Below are positions 20,234 to 31,824 of a stretch of DNA of 64,000 nucleotides, piece by piece. This DNA is from Pterois miles. Its lineage: Eukaryota; Chordata; Actinopteri; Perciformes; Scorpaenidae. The stretch covers positions 15,816,501 to 15,880,500 of the forward strand of contig CAMQGK010000637.1 in assembly GCA_947000775.1 (NCBI GenBank), given 5' to 3'. The position numbers and the translations under genes are program-made. The first letter of the stretch is position 1; every line of letters begins with the position of its first letter. The notes below the pieces were generated by a model, which did no database searches, was not told the origin of the DNA, and worked only from the letters and a program-made list of their open reading frames with translations.

Positions 20234-23200
20234 CTGGGAGACAAAAATGAGAGAGAAAAGACAGAATCAGTATCAGGCAGCTGCTTTACAGCAGGTATTC
20301 TAAGACACTGGGCCACTAGTGGGTCTCAGAGCGCCACCTAGTGGGCCACATACATACTGTAAAACAGTTAGATGAACCTCTTCATAATCAGATGGCTGCG
20401 GTTATGTCTTTCAGAGATTGAGAGGCTCACTTTGAAAGGTAAAGTGGAGACACTGGTATCAGATGAAATAAAAAACTGTGCTAGCTTGTCGGGAAGGAGG
20501 CTAAATACGCTTCAAAGCTATGCTACATTTTGACGATGAAAAACTGGCATGGCCATTTTCAAAGGAGTCCTTTGACCTCTGACTTGAAGCTATCTGAAAG
20601 ACGGTTGGTTCTATGGGTGCCCATGAGTCTCCCCTTTACAGATGTGTCTCTCAGAAGTGGTGACACCAAATACAGCATTTTTTTAAATGAACATTGAGGT
20701 TGGAGACAATCTTGCAGCAGTAAAAGTTTAAAGAATGTGGTGAGGAAATACGACCCTGAATACTGGATTCTTAACAGCAGGCAGTGATGAGTGAGGGTAA
20801 GCTGAATATTTATGTGGGTGAATACACCTGACAGTGGCATATCAGATATTTATAGCGCAGTTTGTCATATATTTATGAAGGTGGGCCTCAGAATCATTTT
20901 AACAATCAGAGATGGGCCTCAAGTCACAAAAGGTTGAGATCCCCTGCTTTACAACATCAGCTTTATCATTTAATTGTCACTAGCATGGCTAACATTACAG
21001 AGCTAACATGATGGAACCACATGCATCCACAGCACTAACCTCGTAGCTGTGTTCGTCGGAGCACAGTTTTCCCAGCGAGATCTGGGTCTTCACTCTGCGG
21101 ACGGCGCACTCCTTGTCAGAGAGGCCGTCGGACTGGGTGGAGATGTCAATCGGGATGTCCGGGGTGTGCGACAGCAGCTCGTCCAGGTGTTCCTCCTGAC
21201 TGGCGCTCAGCCTCTCCAGGGGTCCGCTGTGGGAGTGGTCGCTGGTGTTCCCCTCCTCTCCATCAGACACCGACAGGTTCTCTGAGCTGAAGGTGGAGTA
21301 GGACTGGAAGCTGCTCATACAGCGATGAGATCTGTGAGAGAGCAGAGGAAGAAGAAAAAATGTTGATGCTATTTTAATTCAGTAGTCAGTTTTAGGACTG
21401 CTTCACACCTGGTTCACTGTATTTGGGACATGTATGTATTACAAACTATAATGATTATCTTGGTTATGATGTTGTGAATGGTCAGCCATTTTCTTTCGTT
21501 GCACCACATGATGTAACAGTGTTACAACACAGTGAAGGTCAAGGTGGCAAACTGAAAGCTGAGAAAGAAAAAAAAAAAAAACAAAAAAAACACCAGAATT
21601 TGAAAATACAGACCTTCACCTGCAGCTCTACCTTCTTTGTCCTAAATTCCCCAAACCAGAAGAGCACACTCTTCATACAGTAACTTGTACGAGTACTAGT
21701 TATTGATTTCAAACATTATCCCGCTTGTTATTGTGATCCTGATGCCATTATATAACTGCAATTCTATGCAAACTTGTGGGCCTGTCTTCAGGATCCCAAA
21801 GATAAAGTGGAAATAACAACCAAGACCAGAAGAGCCAAGAGGGCACATTACCATTGAGTGAGCACTTTTTTCCCCCCTGTTGCCATTGTGAGCTATTTTG
21901 TTGAGTTGTTTCAGTGAAATGATGAGTGAAGTTGGGCTTTCACTGTGACAGGTAAAAACGATGCAGTAAAGCTATAATGTCCTGCTGTTGACAATGTGTG
22001 ACATAATTTGTTGTTGCTGTCTTGATTCACGCTAATTCGGACAACAGAGCCTCAGTGTTTTTATTTTTTATCTGCATACAGTAAATATAGGTGTAACTCA
22101 GCTACAGGATGTTTTGAGTGGTCATCAATAGCTCAAGTGCAATGCATCTTCGTACATGTAGGCACTGACGGCACAGTTCTGCGATTGACTTTCTCAGTCA
22201 ATATAGCATGCACTGAGGAATTTATTGCCTTCTTCTTTTACCATCAGCACCGATTGGGCATCCACATAAAAGGTGGCAATTTTTTCGTTTAACAACCAAC
22301 TGTATTTTACCTCTGTCTCCTTGGAAACTCCACTTCACTATCAACCTCCCCCTCTTCCTCTTCAGATGACTCATCGCCACCCTGTAAAAGAAGCAATTAC
22401 AACTGTCAAAGTTTCCTTCACACACACACACATACTAGAGACTCACTGATGTAAGGCTACCGGCTCCACTCACCTTCCTGAGCGGTCTGAGAGTGCGGGG
22501 CAGTGCAGTGAGCAGGGTGTGAGTGCGTTGGGACGACTCTTGTTCCTCTGGCTGAGCCTTCTTTGTTGCTTCTCCATCTGAGACCGGATCTTTGCTGGGA
22601 GCCCCTAAGGAAGACACGGTGCTTTCCTGGGTGTTGAGCAGGGAGTAGTGGGGCAACTCTGGGTGGCTGGATGCAGGAGGGGTCTCTTGACAGTGTAGGC
22701 AGCCAGGGAAAGGGTGAGCCTGGCAGCAGGGACACAAAGAACCAGCACCAGCACCTGGAACAGGATTAGAACTGGTGGATGAAGTCCGCTGTCGCGTGTC
22801 TGCGTCGACAGCAGTGGATATGAGGTCAGGGCTGGAGCCAGAAACGCGACGCTGCAGGTGGTCCGTCTGAGGGCTACGGAGGGCAGCAGCGGGGCCGAAG
22901 TAACGCAGGTTGTTGGCACAGTTGACAACGGCTTCCTCGCGGCCCTTCAAGGGGAGGAAGGGCCCCTCGGTTGGTGGGTGGTGGTGGTGGTGATGGAGGA
23001 ACGGCTGCTCCTGGAGAGACTGGGTGTCTTCTAATGCCCCGGTAAGAGGCTTCAGCACCCCAGGGAACTCGCTGTGGCTTCCTTTACTGTTGGCCCGGCG
23101 GTGACGAGGCTTGCTTCGGTAGCGGGCTTTGCCAGGAGGCGTGGAGACCTTCGGGCTGGCTGATAGAGGTGAAGGGGAGGGGAGAGGGTCGAGGCTGGGG

Positions 23201-26200
23201 ATGCAATCAGAACGAAGCAAGTCCGGCCTGAAAGAAATACATTTGGCAACATTGACATAATGTTAATTAATTTATTCTCCCCAACACTGTATGTCCAATG
23301 TCTACAGAGTTTCTGGCTTTACCAGAGCATCTAGTGATTCATCTTACTTTACTGAGAATTGTCATGTATTCAATGTTTTGAATAATGTTTTTCTATCTAA
23401 TCATCTAACCTGAAAACGCTAATGGGTGTATAACAGCTGAAACAGGAAATAATAGTCTTTTCTTTTACAATTAGCTCAGACCTTTTAGTTGGGGGCATCC
23501 CAGGTTTGTGGGACATGCTTCCTTTCTTCTTGATGAGCTTCTCCACAGCGTTGGACCTGACAATGGGTCTGACCAGGTGGCGCTTATAGGTCCCGGGATA
23601 TTTCTTCTCCACTGCCTGCTCTCTCCTACAGGGATGGCAGAATTAGTTTGGAGTAATATGATGGTGAACAGCATTCACGTTCACAGAGAGATAAAGGAGA
23701 TCCTGAAGGGTGAAAAAATAGGTCAAGGACCTGGCAACAGATCTAGGAAGGAAAAACTCAGTGCTGCTTTTTTTTATTTGAGCTTTCCTGAGCAGAAACA
23801 AGTAAATGCCTAATATGTTTAGGTGGAACTGTGAAAAAAAACTCACAATTTTTTATGATGTGACTCAAAAATGCCCTATTGTTCTTGTGACGACAAGCAG
23901 ACTGTTCCTCTTGCTAGCTGAATATGCGGTAAACTGTCTTGCCAGCCATTGTACTAATTTCATGTATTAAACATTACTGGAAATGCCTTTTACAAAGAGG
24001 AAATAGCAATACAAACACAAGTAAGGGCTGATAATGAGGAACAGAGCAGGACAGCAGTAGAAATAGCGGATGACTACTGTGATAAAGGATTTATTTACAT
24101 ACTTCATTAGTTCCTTCTCTCGGCCCTCCAGCTGCAGCATGATGGCACTGAGCTCCATGTAGAGGTTGTTGGCTCTCTCCAGCTTCCTCTCATAGTGCTC
24201 CCGGATGTCCAGTGCATGCCTGAGAGAGTTTGGGAAATGCAGACAAATGTTTGCTTACAACAAATTCGGCTTTAATTACAAAACTACATCATTAACACTA
24301 AGTTATAAAACAATGCAAAAGAAAAATATACACACAAAGCATAATTTTGAAATCAGGAGGAACAATCGATTGTAACAGGTTTTCTTTTCCTGTGAACATG
24401 CTCGTTTCCTTCTGGCTCTCCTCTTTCTAACATACCTGAGTTCATCCCGCCTGCGTCGGATCAGTTCCTCGTCCAGCCGGTGGATACAGGTACCTTCACT
24501 TTTGATCTTCTCAAAATGTTTCTTCACTTCCTCCCTCCATTCTGCCTGTAATACAATCAACAATCTGACAGTCAACATTCTGACATCCACTTTCACACAC
24601 AAATGCCATCAAATGACTTAAACTTCATACTGTACCTAAGAGAACAATATTATCCAGAACCCATAAACAGTGATGAATCAGTCTCATTGCAAGCAACTGA
24701 GTACCCCTCCGCTCACTCCTCCCTTTCCAAGACTGCGGTAATGTGAACCGCTGAGTTCAAAACAGTGGTAATGCCATTCACCTTGCTCAGAGGTCATCCT
24801 TACCATAATAACACTACTTTAGGAACAACAAAAGTCATATGGTGGCTGGTAATAACACTGTTCTGCACTCTGCGGCTCACGTTACCAGCTCACAAACATG
24901 CTGGAGAACCACGGTGGCCTCCAGGTAAAGTAAAAAAGACAAAAGACTCTCTAGAGCCAGTGTTTGGTTTGTCCGTTCTGGGCTACTGTAGAAACATGGA
25001 GGATGAGAGCTGCGCCCTATGCAGATATGAAGGGCTCATTCTAAGACAACGAAGAGTGATTCTTGTTATTGGGTGATTATGCACTAAAGAACCTACTTCC
25101 ACACATATATAACCACTAATGCTATATTCCATTTCAGCCAATAAATCCCCTAAAATGTTACATACTGTTCCTTTAAAAAAAAAGTGTATAGCATCCTGTG
25201 ATTCATGCAAAGTGAAGCTTATTGTGTTTTGTTGTTATAGTACTGACCTGAGACTTGAAGTAGGTCTCCTGAGGAGCTCCTAGGACATCAGCAGAGGCGA
25301 TGTCGAGGTGCAGGAGGATCTGACGAAACGAAGGCCTATTCCTGGGCTTGCCTTGCCTGGAATCACAGGCAATAACAGCGAGAGTTGTGATCAAATGAGA
25401 ATGTACTTTTAGGTAATCCTGTGTGGTGCATTGTTAGCATTTATCTTTAAGTGTTAACGCAGTACAAAACCTTTTTAACAGTTGGGCTGGGCAAAGATGC
25501 TACCAAACATAATACAGTATTCAGTATAATCCACACTCACCATGTTTGTTTCATGAGGATTTTGAAGCCATCTGGGCAGGTGGAGGGGACAGGAAGGTGA
25601 AGACTGTTGCTGCCAACACCCCAAATGATGGCCGAGGAGTCTACGTCTTTGTAGGGAATCTCTCCAGTCAGAAGTTCCCACAACACAACTCCAAATGACC
25701 TACAATAGGAAAGTAAGTCAGGTCTCACAATAGCATAATCAACAGATGGCTCTTTAAATATTAGACTTTTATGCAAGATATTTACTGCTGCTTTAACACT
25801 GCCTTAATGTCTTTCTTACTAGTCAAAATAATGTCTTCTTTCTTAAAATTTGTGTCATTTAAGTACTCACCAGATGTCTACTTTTTCAGACACAGGCTCA
25901 TTTCTTATCACTTCTGGGGCCATCCAGGCCACCGTACCCGCAAATGACATCTTTGTACTTTTATCACTGAGCTCTTTGGACGTTCCAAAGTCAGAGATTT
26001 TCACAGTGTCGTTGTGGGTGACCAAAACACTAAAAACAGAAAACACACAGACTTGTTAGCAAAGACAGACTGTTTGATTATGAGGACCAAAACAAGATTC
26101 ACTTATTCACTACTCCCTACTCACTATCCAGGGACTTCTATGTAGAGGACTGTATTGTGAGCTCATCGGCAAAATGAAAAAAAAAATTTCGGACCATGGA

Positions 26201-29200
26201 TGTAGCAGTGGCATCGTATCCAGGACTCATTATAGAGCCATGTTTCGGACACTACTTGAGTCATTTTCTTTGCGCTGTTAATTACATCATCGGTGTCACG
26301 CAATTAAAACGTACCAGATCAATGTCTGCAGGTAGACCATCCATAATAAATACTGACATGTATTTTATCGTGATAAATACATACTGTATGCTATTTTGTT
26401 ATTGAGTTGTCTCTTAGCAAAATGCTGTGTGAATTTATGTTCCCCTTGGTAAACAGTGATGCAGCATATGCTATGTTTATGGCTTTTACTGTGAAAGGTA
26501 AGAATTAAGGGCCATTGTGAATATGGGGGCAATAAGCGTATTCTCCTAAATTAATAAATGCAAAGTACTTTGTGGCTGTTTGTGTTGTGATGTACTTCTC
26601 TGATCAAATTAAATATATTATTTTCATGCCATAACTCATGGATTTGACTCTGTCACACTGCTCTCTTTCCTCGTGGCCGTATGCCATTTTTCCTTCAACG
26701 CAATGCATGATGGTATATCGTGCTTGGTTAATGACCATCGTTGTCCACTACTTTTCAAGATGCATTGTGGTATACTTTGAGTCCACTATATGGGGCATAA
26801 TAATCCTCACTATACATTCAGGCAGCACTACAAAATAGCAAACTAGTCCACTATATACTGTAGTCAGTAGTGAGTGATTTCAGACGCAGCCAGTATCTCT
26901 TCCTAGTTACAGTAGTCCTACAATACTCTAGTTCAACTGTACTGTTACTATATGTTTACCCTTTCATACTGAAGCTAAAGAGTGTCAAACAAATATTAAT
27001 CCAGGTCAGATGACCTGGGTTAAACCATTCAGGCCAATGCCAAGTTTTTCCTGTGACATTTCCATTGGTTTTAAAGGGGTATGGCTTTTATTTTGTAGGA
27101 AAGACTGTTACAGAAGCACATTTCTGCACCTGAAACATTCCATTAGCTGAATGAAACTGACCTTTCCAGCACATTCAGCCTGCTATCATTCTGCTGACTA
27201 ATACAGTGTTTGGCACTGCAGCAGCATGATGATATTGATTAGAGAAACAGGGCTACAGTGTGCAGAGGATGAGACAGGACTAGCTTTTAATTCTGAGAAT
27301 GGCATTTGAGTTAATGTCAGACTACTCAGAGCTGAAAAGGATGAATTGTTGTTGCTGCTGTGGGCTAAGAAATCTTAAACAAGGATGATCAGCTTTAAGA
27401 ATGTGACCACAGCACCCGTGGGCTGCTGCATAATAGCTGCAAACCAGAGGAACATACTGTGCTCATTTGGAAGAACATTTTCATTTCATTTAACTGTATT
27501 TCTATTCAACACAACTGCAAATGAGGCTTCTACTCAATGGTGTTTTGATCATTTCCACAGCAGCAGAACACACAGTAGCAGGAGTTAAACACTCACAAAT
27601 ATCAAACTGAAGGAAAAATTCAAAAAATTTTCCTCTTATAATACCAGGAAAAGACGAAACTCACTTGGGAGACTTGAGATCTCTGTGGATGATTTTGTGC
27701 AGGTGTAGGTAGTTCATGCCGCTGGCGATGCCTGAGGCCCAGTCCACCAGCATCCTGGGGGTCACTTTCCTCCCTGCCCTCAGCACCTCATACAGCTGGC
27801 CCTGGGCACAGTACTCCATGATGATGCAGTAACAAGGTGCCTGGGTGCAGACGCCCCTAAGTTGGACAAAACACAAGAAACACATTTATAGACCAACGGA
27901 TCCTGATAACGACAACCCCGGTGTTTCAACTGGACGCCACCAGAGCTCCACCAGCTGATAAAAACAAGACATTAGGTAGCATGTAAGTTTAAGTGGTTGT
28001 CGACTTACTTGAAACTGATGATATTTGGATGCTTGAGTTTCCGCAGGTGTTTAATGTCCGTCTCCTTCTGCTCACGCACCTTCTTGATGGCCACCTCCTC
28101 AGAGCGGAACTTGCCCAAGAAGACGGCTCCCTGTGCACCACTGCCCAGCCACTGCAACTCTGAAATCTCCTCAAACGGAACCTCCCACATGTCTGCAAAC
28201 AATCACATTATATATTGACACTTTTGAACTGTGTATACTTTGTCTAATTTTGAACTTTAGCACCATTACACCAGAGTGTAAATTGAATTTCCCCACTGTG
28301 GGACTAATAAAGGTAGATCTTCTTCTTCTTCATTTTTGTCCACTTGTACTCTTTGTGATCTTTGTGTCACATTTGCTCGTCAAAGGATGACATTGTGAGA
28401 AATAGGTGTAATCTTGTCTGTGTGGTAAATATGAAGCTATAGCAAGCAGCCAATTAGCTTAAGTTAGGCTTAGCTTGGCAAGAATCTGGCGATAACATGC
28501 GTATCATGACACAGGGGTTATGATTCAATATATTGTGATATATTACAACATTGTAAGTAAGGCAATATATTGGCATTTTTTAAATGTAATTTTAGGATAA
28601 CTGTCATAATATAAAGAACACACCACCATATGCATAAAATCTGAGTAATTTTTAAAAACAGTCTGATCTGGCTTTGCATTCATCACAGTCACAGTAACAT
28701 CCAACATCATAGCATGACAATTTACGCCATCTGAGCCACTGTCTTTCACAAGTCTTTGCATGTAAACTATTAATTCAAAATCTATAATTTTTGAGAATCA
28801 ATACAGTATCACAAAACGGAATAATGCCCTTCTCAGGTTTATCAATATTTTGTTATGTCACTGTCTAGACACCATAAATAGGGTGTTTGTACAAAGCAGG
28901 GCTGTACCAAATGTCTTTTTTTTGTTTTGTTTTGTTTTTACATTCAAAACTTCAATTGACATTTTCAAATGAAGTTTTGCATGTAAGTTTGTGTCAAAAC
29001 CACTTGAAAAAAATCCTGTTTTCAATAAGGTGACTCATCAGATTAAATGAGGAAGTCTTTGTTTTAATAAATCATTTCTCTTTAAAGGACGATAACTCAT
29101 CAGTTTTGTCAACATGTAGATGCAGACTGAGGCGCTTGCTGTGTTTGAGCGAGTGTGCACAAGAGAGAAGGAAAGAGAAGCTGGACTATAGCATGCAATG

Positions 29201-31204
29201 TTGTTGTAAGTAATTAATAACATACTCTTGCTTTGTCCCCAGCCCGCCTGAATCTGTGATATTTTCTAGTAAGCTTATCCAAACGTGCCCAACCTGCAGG
29301 TCAACACATCACCCCCACATCACTACTACACAGCCACCACTGGAAGCTAATTATAGAAATATACAATAGTATACTAATACTACTGTAGCCTAAATTTTAT
29401 CTGCAACTGTGCAGAAATTACCGGATATAAATGCAATAAAAAAGCTGTACAGAATTCGAATGTCAATGTTATGAATGAAACTATTCACTTCAGACCTAGT
29501 CTACTCCAAAGGCAAAAAGATTCACCTACCAACACAGCTAAAGCTTACTAATTAAAAACTGAAACCAGATGATGGTGACGACAAGAAGTGAAAATTATTC
29601 TTATTCCTTTACAAAAAATTAAAATCTATCTTAAAGAAAAACATAATCACAAAACTTTCAAAATAAATGTTCTTTAGGTTTCCTGCAACCATGACATAGT
29701 ACCTCAGAGTTACAACACACACCTAACATGGTTTACACTAGATGTCACATTTTCTAGAAGAAGAAGAAGAAGAAGATCAACTTTATTAGTCCCACGAGGG
29801 GAAATTAATTTTACACTCTGTTTGTTAACTTATACACAGTACGTGCAGACCCGAAACACACACATGCACATGCAAAATGGAGAGATGTAGAGTGAGGGGG
29901 CTGCTCCTGACAAGCGCCCGAGCTGTTGGGGGTTTGGTGCCTTGCTCAGGGGCACCTCGGCAGTGCCCAAGAGGTAAACTGGCACCTCTCCAGCTACCAG
30001 TTCACACTCAGTTCTTGGTCCATGTCGGGACTTGAACCGGTGACCCTCCGGTTCCCAAGCCAACTCCCTACAGACTGAGCTACTGCCGCCCCCATAGCCA
30101 TAGTGAGTGAAAATAACGCCCTGTGCACTACTGCTATAACTGTCAAACAGTGAGTCATATGCTGCTCCATCCTCGTTATGTGGTTTTGAAACCAGCATAG
30201 AGCAGAAGCTGAACTCTCCAGCCCACTACATTTGGACATTAGCTGACCAACCACTAGATCCAGCCCAGTTCTGTCTGACCTCAGCTCGTATCCTGCAGCC
30301 TCTGTGTCCAGCCTGCGCAGTCAGCCCTGCAGCAAGGTGAGCCTACCTTAACCGTGACCTCAATTCAAACTGACAGCTGTACAGACTCACCCACAGCAGC
30401 AATATGGTGAAGCTGGGGTTGGCTATTCAATTACAGTTTCAGAATACATCAGGAGAAACAGCAGGGAATCCGACGTTTGTTTTTCAGAAACCATATAGAG
30501 ACATCTGAATAGAATAGTGGATTTAGCTTCCTCAACTGATGCCACGCACAAGATAAGACCCAGAACTAACCTTGCTGTTGTAGCTTGTATTCTGTCGAGT
30601 ATGTCTTCCCGATGATGTTCCAGACAGGCCGCAGGCAGCCAAACAGCCCCTCTAGGAATCCACCCGACCCCGGCCCCGCTCTGTGGAAGTGCAGCTTGAT
30701 GTCGTCAGGGTGATGGTGGTGGCTCTGCCTCCCCTCTCCACTGTGGTCCATGGGGCAGTCCCCCTCTCCCATCTGCTCCTCCATCCCACTGCCACACCCG
30801 CCATGCTCACAGGAAGCTGGCGATCCAGCTTCCTCGTGGTCCTGCTCCTGCAGCTGGAGCACACTGTTGTCAAAGTGCCCACCCTCGCTCCGTGTTGAGT
30901 CCACACTCAAGGCTGTGTTTGGGGGACTTAAACCCCCCAACACTGAGTCCTCGTCCTGGCCAGGTGTCTGCAGGGGAACGGCCAGGTGTGTTGGCGGGGC
31001 CAGGTCTGTGATAATCTGAGGAGGTAAGCTGGACGGAGGGGCCTGAGGAGGCTGAGTTTGGGGGTTGGGCGAGTTTGATTTCTTCATGGTGTCCCCAACC
31101 ACGGTGAGTTTGAGCTCCTCCTTCAGCTTGCCCACCAGCAGACTGGGGCAGGAAGTCCACGAGAGCACCTCGGGGGAGCTACCCATGGTGTCATGCATGT
31201 GCAT
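20132..31204 (-). CDS. map3k13: mitogen-activated protein kinase kinase kinase 13 / leucine zipper kinase (13 coding exons)
   Basis: Mixed-lineage Ser/Thr kinase that in mammals activates JNK through MKK4/7 in stress and axon-injury signalling. Exons: 30571-31204, 28009-28192, 27665-27856, 25871-26029, 25541-25699, 25248-25356, 24436-24545, 24103-24219, 23482-23625, 22474-23227, 22311-22381, 21040-21331, 20132-20233. They total 3027 nt, 1008 residues (human LZK 966), with all phases agreeing. Visible: conserved FLEGLFGCLRPVWNIIGK before the kinase; Gly-rich loop GSGAQG (228-233), Lys248, HRDLKSPN (330-337), DFG (350-352); coiled-coil zippers about 480-570; acidic SSEEEEGEVDSEVEF (about 859-873); C-terminal SDCDSSEAECSDAT. 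N-terminal NSVLQLQEQD and the tail blocks NNLRYFGPAAALRSP and SDGLSDKECAVRRVKT match MAP3K13 rather than MAP3K12. The start at 31204 follows an in-frame TAG six bases upstream. The 5' UTR continues in upstream exon(s). Confidence 0.96.
20480..20646 (-). mobile_element. fragment of dispersed family A
   Basis: Shares AAGGAGGCTAAAT, the block TTTGACCTCTGACTTGAAG and ATGAGTCTCCCCTTTACAGA with longer copies at 38868, 42371, 45541 and 56955. Lies in the last map3k13 intron, same orientation as 42371-43001. Confidence 0.65.
21040..21331 (-). CDS. map3k13: map3k13 coding exon 12 (residues 878-975)
   Basis: Encodes SFQSYSTFSSENLSVSDGEE, DELLSHTPDIPIDISTQSDG and LSDKECAVRRVKTQISLGKL. Donor GAG|GTTAGT. 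Confidence 0.94.
22311..22381 (-). CDS. map3k13: map3k13 coding exon 11 (residues 855-878), acidic block
   Basis: Encodes GGDESSEEEEGEVDSEVEF and PRRQR, nearly identical to the mammalian LZK acidic motif. Acceptor TTTACAG, donor AG|GTAAAA. Confidence 0.94.
22474..23227 (-). CDS. map3k13: map3k13 coding exon 10 (residues 603-854), disordered tail
   Basis: Pro/Ser-rich sequence with conserved islands: RYRSKPRHRRANSKGSHSEF, a run of six His at about 681-686, CANNLRYFGPAAALRSP, GSSPDLISTA and a Cys cluster CPCCQAHPFPGCLHC at 768-782. Ends LRPLRK before donor AAG|GTGAGT. Confidence 0.93.
23482..23625 (-). CDS. map3k13: map3k13 coding exon 9 (residues 555-603)
   Basis: Encodes REQAVEKKYPGTYKRH, NAVEKLIKKKGSMSHKPGM and PPTKR, a basic segment conserved in LZK. 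Donor AG|GTCTGA. Confidence 0.92.
24103..24219 (-). CDS. map3k13: map3k13 coding exon 8 (residues 516-555), leucine zipper
   Basis: Encodes HALDIREHYERKLERANNLY then MELSAIMLQLEGREKELM, with heptad-spaced hydrophobic residues that in LZK mediate dimerisation. Confidence 0.94.
24436..24545 (-). CDS. map3k13: map3k13 coding exon 7 (residues 480-516), start of zipper region
   Basis: Encodes AEWREEVKKHFEKIKSEGTC and HRLDEELIRRRRDELR, a charged helix. Acceptor ATTACAG, donor AG|GTATGT. Confidence 0.94.
24686..25176 (+). mobile_element. dispersed ~0.5 kb element, family B copy 2
   Basis: Related to 7721-8248 and 63481-63912: CACTCCTCCCTTTCCAAGAC, CTAGAGCCAGTGTTTGGTTT and GGGCTCATTCTAAGAC are shared. 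Lies in the map3k13 intron between exons 7 and 6. Confidence 0.7.
25248..25356 (-). CDS. map3k13: map3k13 coding exon 6 (residues 443-479), end of kinase domain
   Basis: Encodes GKPRNRPSFRQILLHLDIAS then PQETYFKSQ. Donor CAG|GTCAGT. Confidence 0.94.
25541..25699 (-). CDS. map3k13: map3k13 coding exon 5 (residues 390-443)
   Basis: Encodes SFGVVLWELLTGEIPYKDVD and GVGSNSLHLPVPSTCPDGF, the C-lobe. Donor TG|GTGAGT. Confidence 0.95.
25871..26029 (-). CDS. map3k13: map3k13 coding exon 4 (residues 337-390), activation segment
   Basis: Encodes KISDFGTSKELSDKSTKMSF, then GTVAWMAPEVIRNEPVSEK and VDIW, so the whole activation loop sits in one exon. Confidence 0.95.
26101..26891. mobile_element. MITE-like element (cactac..gacgcagcc ends)
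   Basis: Left end CTACTCCCTACTCACTATCC. Right end CAGTAGTGAGTGATTTCAGACG, in which TAGTGAGTGA mirrors the left arm. No ORF. Fills half of the map3k13 intron between exons 4 and 3; boundaries approximate. Confidence 0.45.
27665..27856 (-). CDS. map3k13: map3k13 coding exon 3 (residues 273-337), catalytic loop
   Basis: Encodes GVCTQAPCYCIIMEYC, with Met286 at the presumed gatekeeper position, GIASGMNYLHLHKIIHRDLK and SPN. Donor AA|GTGAGT. Confidence 0.95.
28009..28192 (-). CDS. map3k13: map3k13 coding exon 2 (residues 212-273), kinase N-lobe
   Basis: Encodes WEVPFEEISELQWLGSGAQG with the Gly loop, VAIKKV with the catalytic Lys248, and the helix HLRKLKHPNIISF. Donor AA|GTAAGT. Confidence 0.95.
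28281..28332 (+). repeat. solo LINE/SINE 3' tail
   Basis: AATTTCCCCACTGTGGGACT then AATAAAGGTAGA and a (TCT)n run: the same tail that ends the three SINE copies, here on the plus strand without a head. A severely 5'-truncated insertion just upstream of map3k13 exon 2. Confidence 0.7.
29757..30093 (-). mobile_element. tRNA-derived SINE, copy 2
   Basis: Close relative of the copy at 3525-3873, with box A, box B (GGTTCAAGTCCCGACATGGA) and the CTAATAAAG tail followed by (TTC)n. Lies in the first coding intron of map3k13. Confidence 0.85.
30571..31204 (-). CDS. map3k13: map3k13 coding exon 1 (residues 1-211)
   Basis: Low-complexity Pro/Ser/Gln-rich N-terminus, then NSVLQLQEQD, a SHHHHPDDIKLHF segment and GFLEGLFGCLRPVWNIIGK. 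Met1, Met3 and Met7 are all possible starts; TAG lies just upstream in frame. The full exon probably extends to 31271, where a strong CTCTGCAG acceptor lies. Donor CAAG|GTTAGT, phase 1. Confidence 0.92.
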
Positions 31205-31271
31205 GGGCTACCCGGTGACAACAAGTGGGGTGTGTCCTAACACACTGTGTTGTCTGAATGTTGAAAATCAC
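31205..31271 (-). other. map3k13: map3k13 5' UTR part of first coding exon
   Basis: From the ATG up to a strong acceptor: pyrimidine-rich TCTATCTCCCCACTCTGCAG directly before 31271. TAG codons precede the ATG, so this is UTR. It implies at least one further upstream exon. Confidence 0.7.
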
Positions 31272-31720
31272 CTGCAGAGTGGGGAGATAGATGCAGCACA
31301 AGAAGGAGAGAAAGGTTATCTAAAATATATGCAGATTAAAATATACAGTAAAGCTCTGTTAAATCCATTTGGCTGATTGTAGACACCTCTGATGCAACAT
31401 AAACACGACCGTAACTGTTGCCATGGGGCCCTATTACTTCCACAAAGAGAAATGCAATCCTCTCATTTCCTCTCATAGATCTGGGATTGAGAGAGCTTAC
31501 ATTAATGATGATTATTTTTAACTATGGAGTGCAAACAGTGCAGGGTGGAGGAGGTCAGAAATATCAGATAGGCTTTAAATCAGCGCACAAGAGACAGCGT
31601 TGCTGAATGAAAGACATTGTAGTGTAGATAGAAATAATGCAATTCTGGGAAATTTCTGGGAAACAGTTGAACTAAACCAATCACATACCCGCACATGCAC
31701 AAGCACACAAGCACACAAGC

Positions 31721-31738
31721 ACACACACACACACACAC

Positions 31739-31822
<84 letters not shown>
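31721..31822. repeat. long (CA)n microsatellite
   Basis: About 50 CA units with a single A interruption, in the map3k13 5' intron. Confidence 0.97.

Positions 31823-31824
<2 letters not shown>

Noticed and set aside
22457..22928. Alternative frames of 92 and 107 codons over map3k13 exon 10
   Set aside because: They are shadow frames of the Pro/Ser-rich, GC-rich coding exon.
20132..31204. Assignment to map3k12 (DLK)
   Set aside because: IIMEYCAQG, PPTKR, CANNLRYFGPAAALRSP and the C-terminal SDCDSSEAECSDAT follow MAP3K13; MAP3K12 lacks these.
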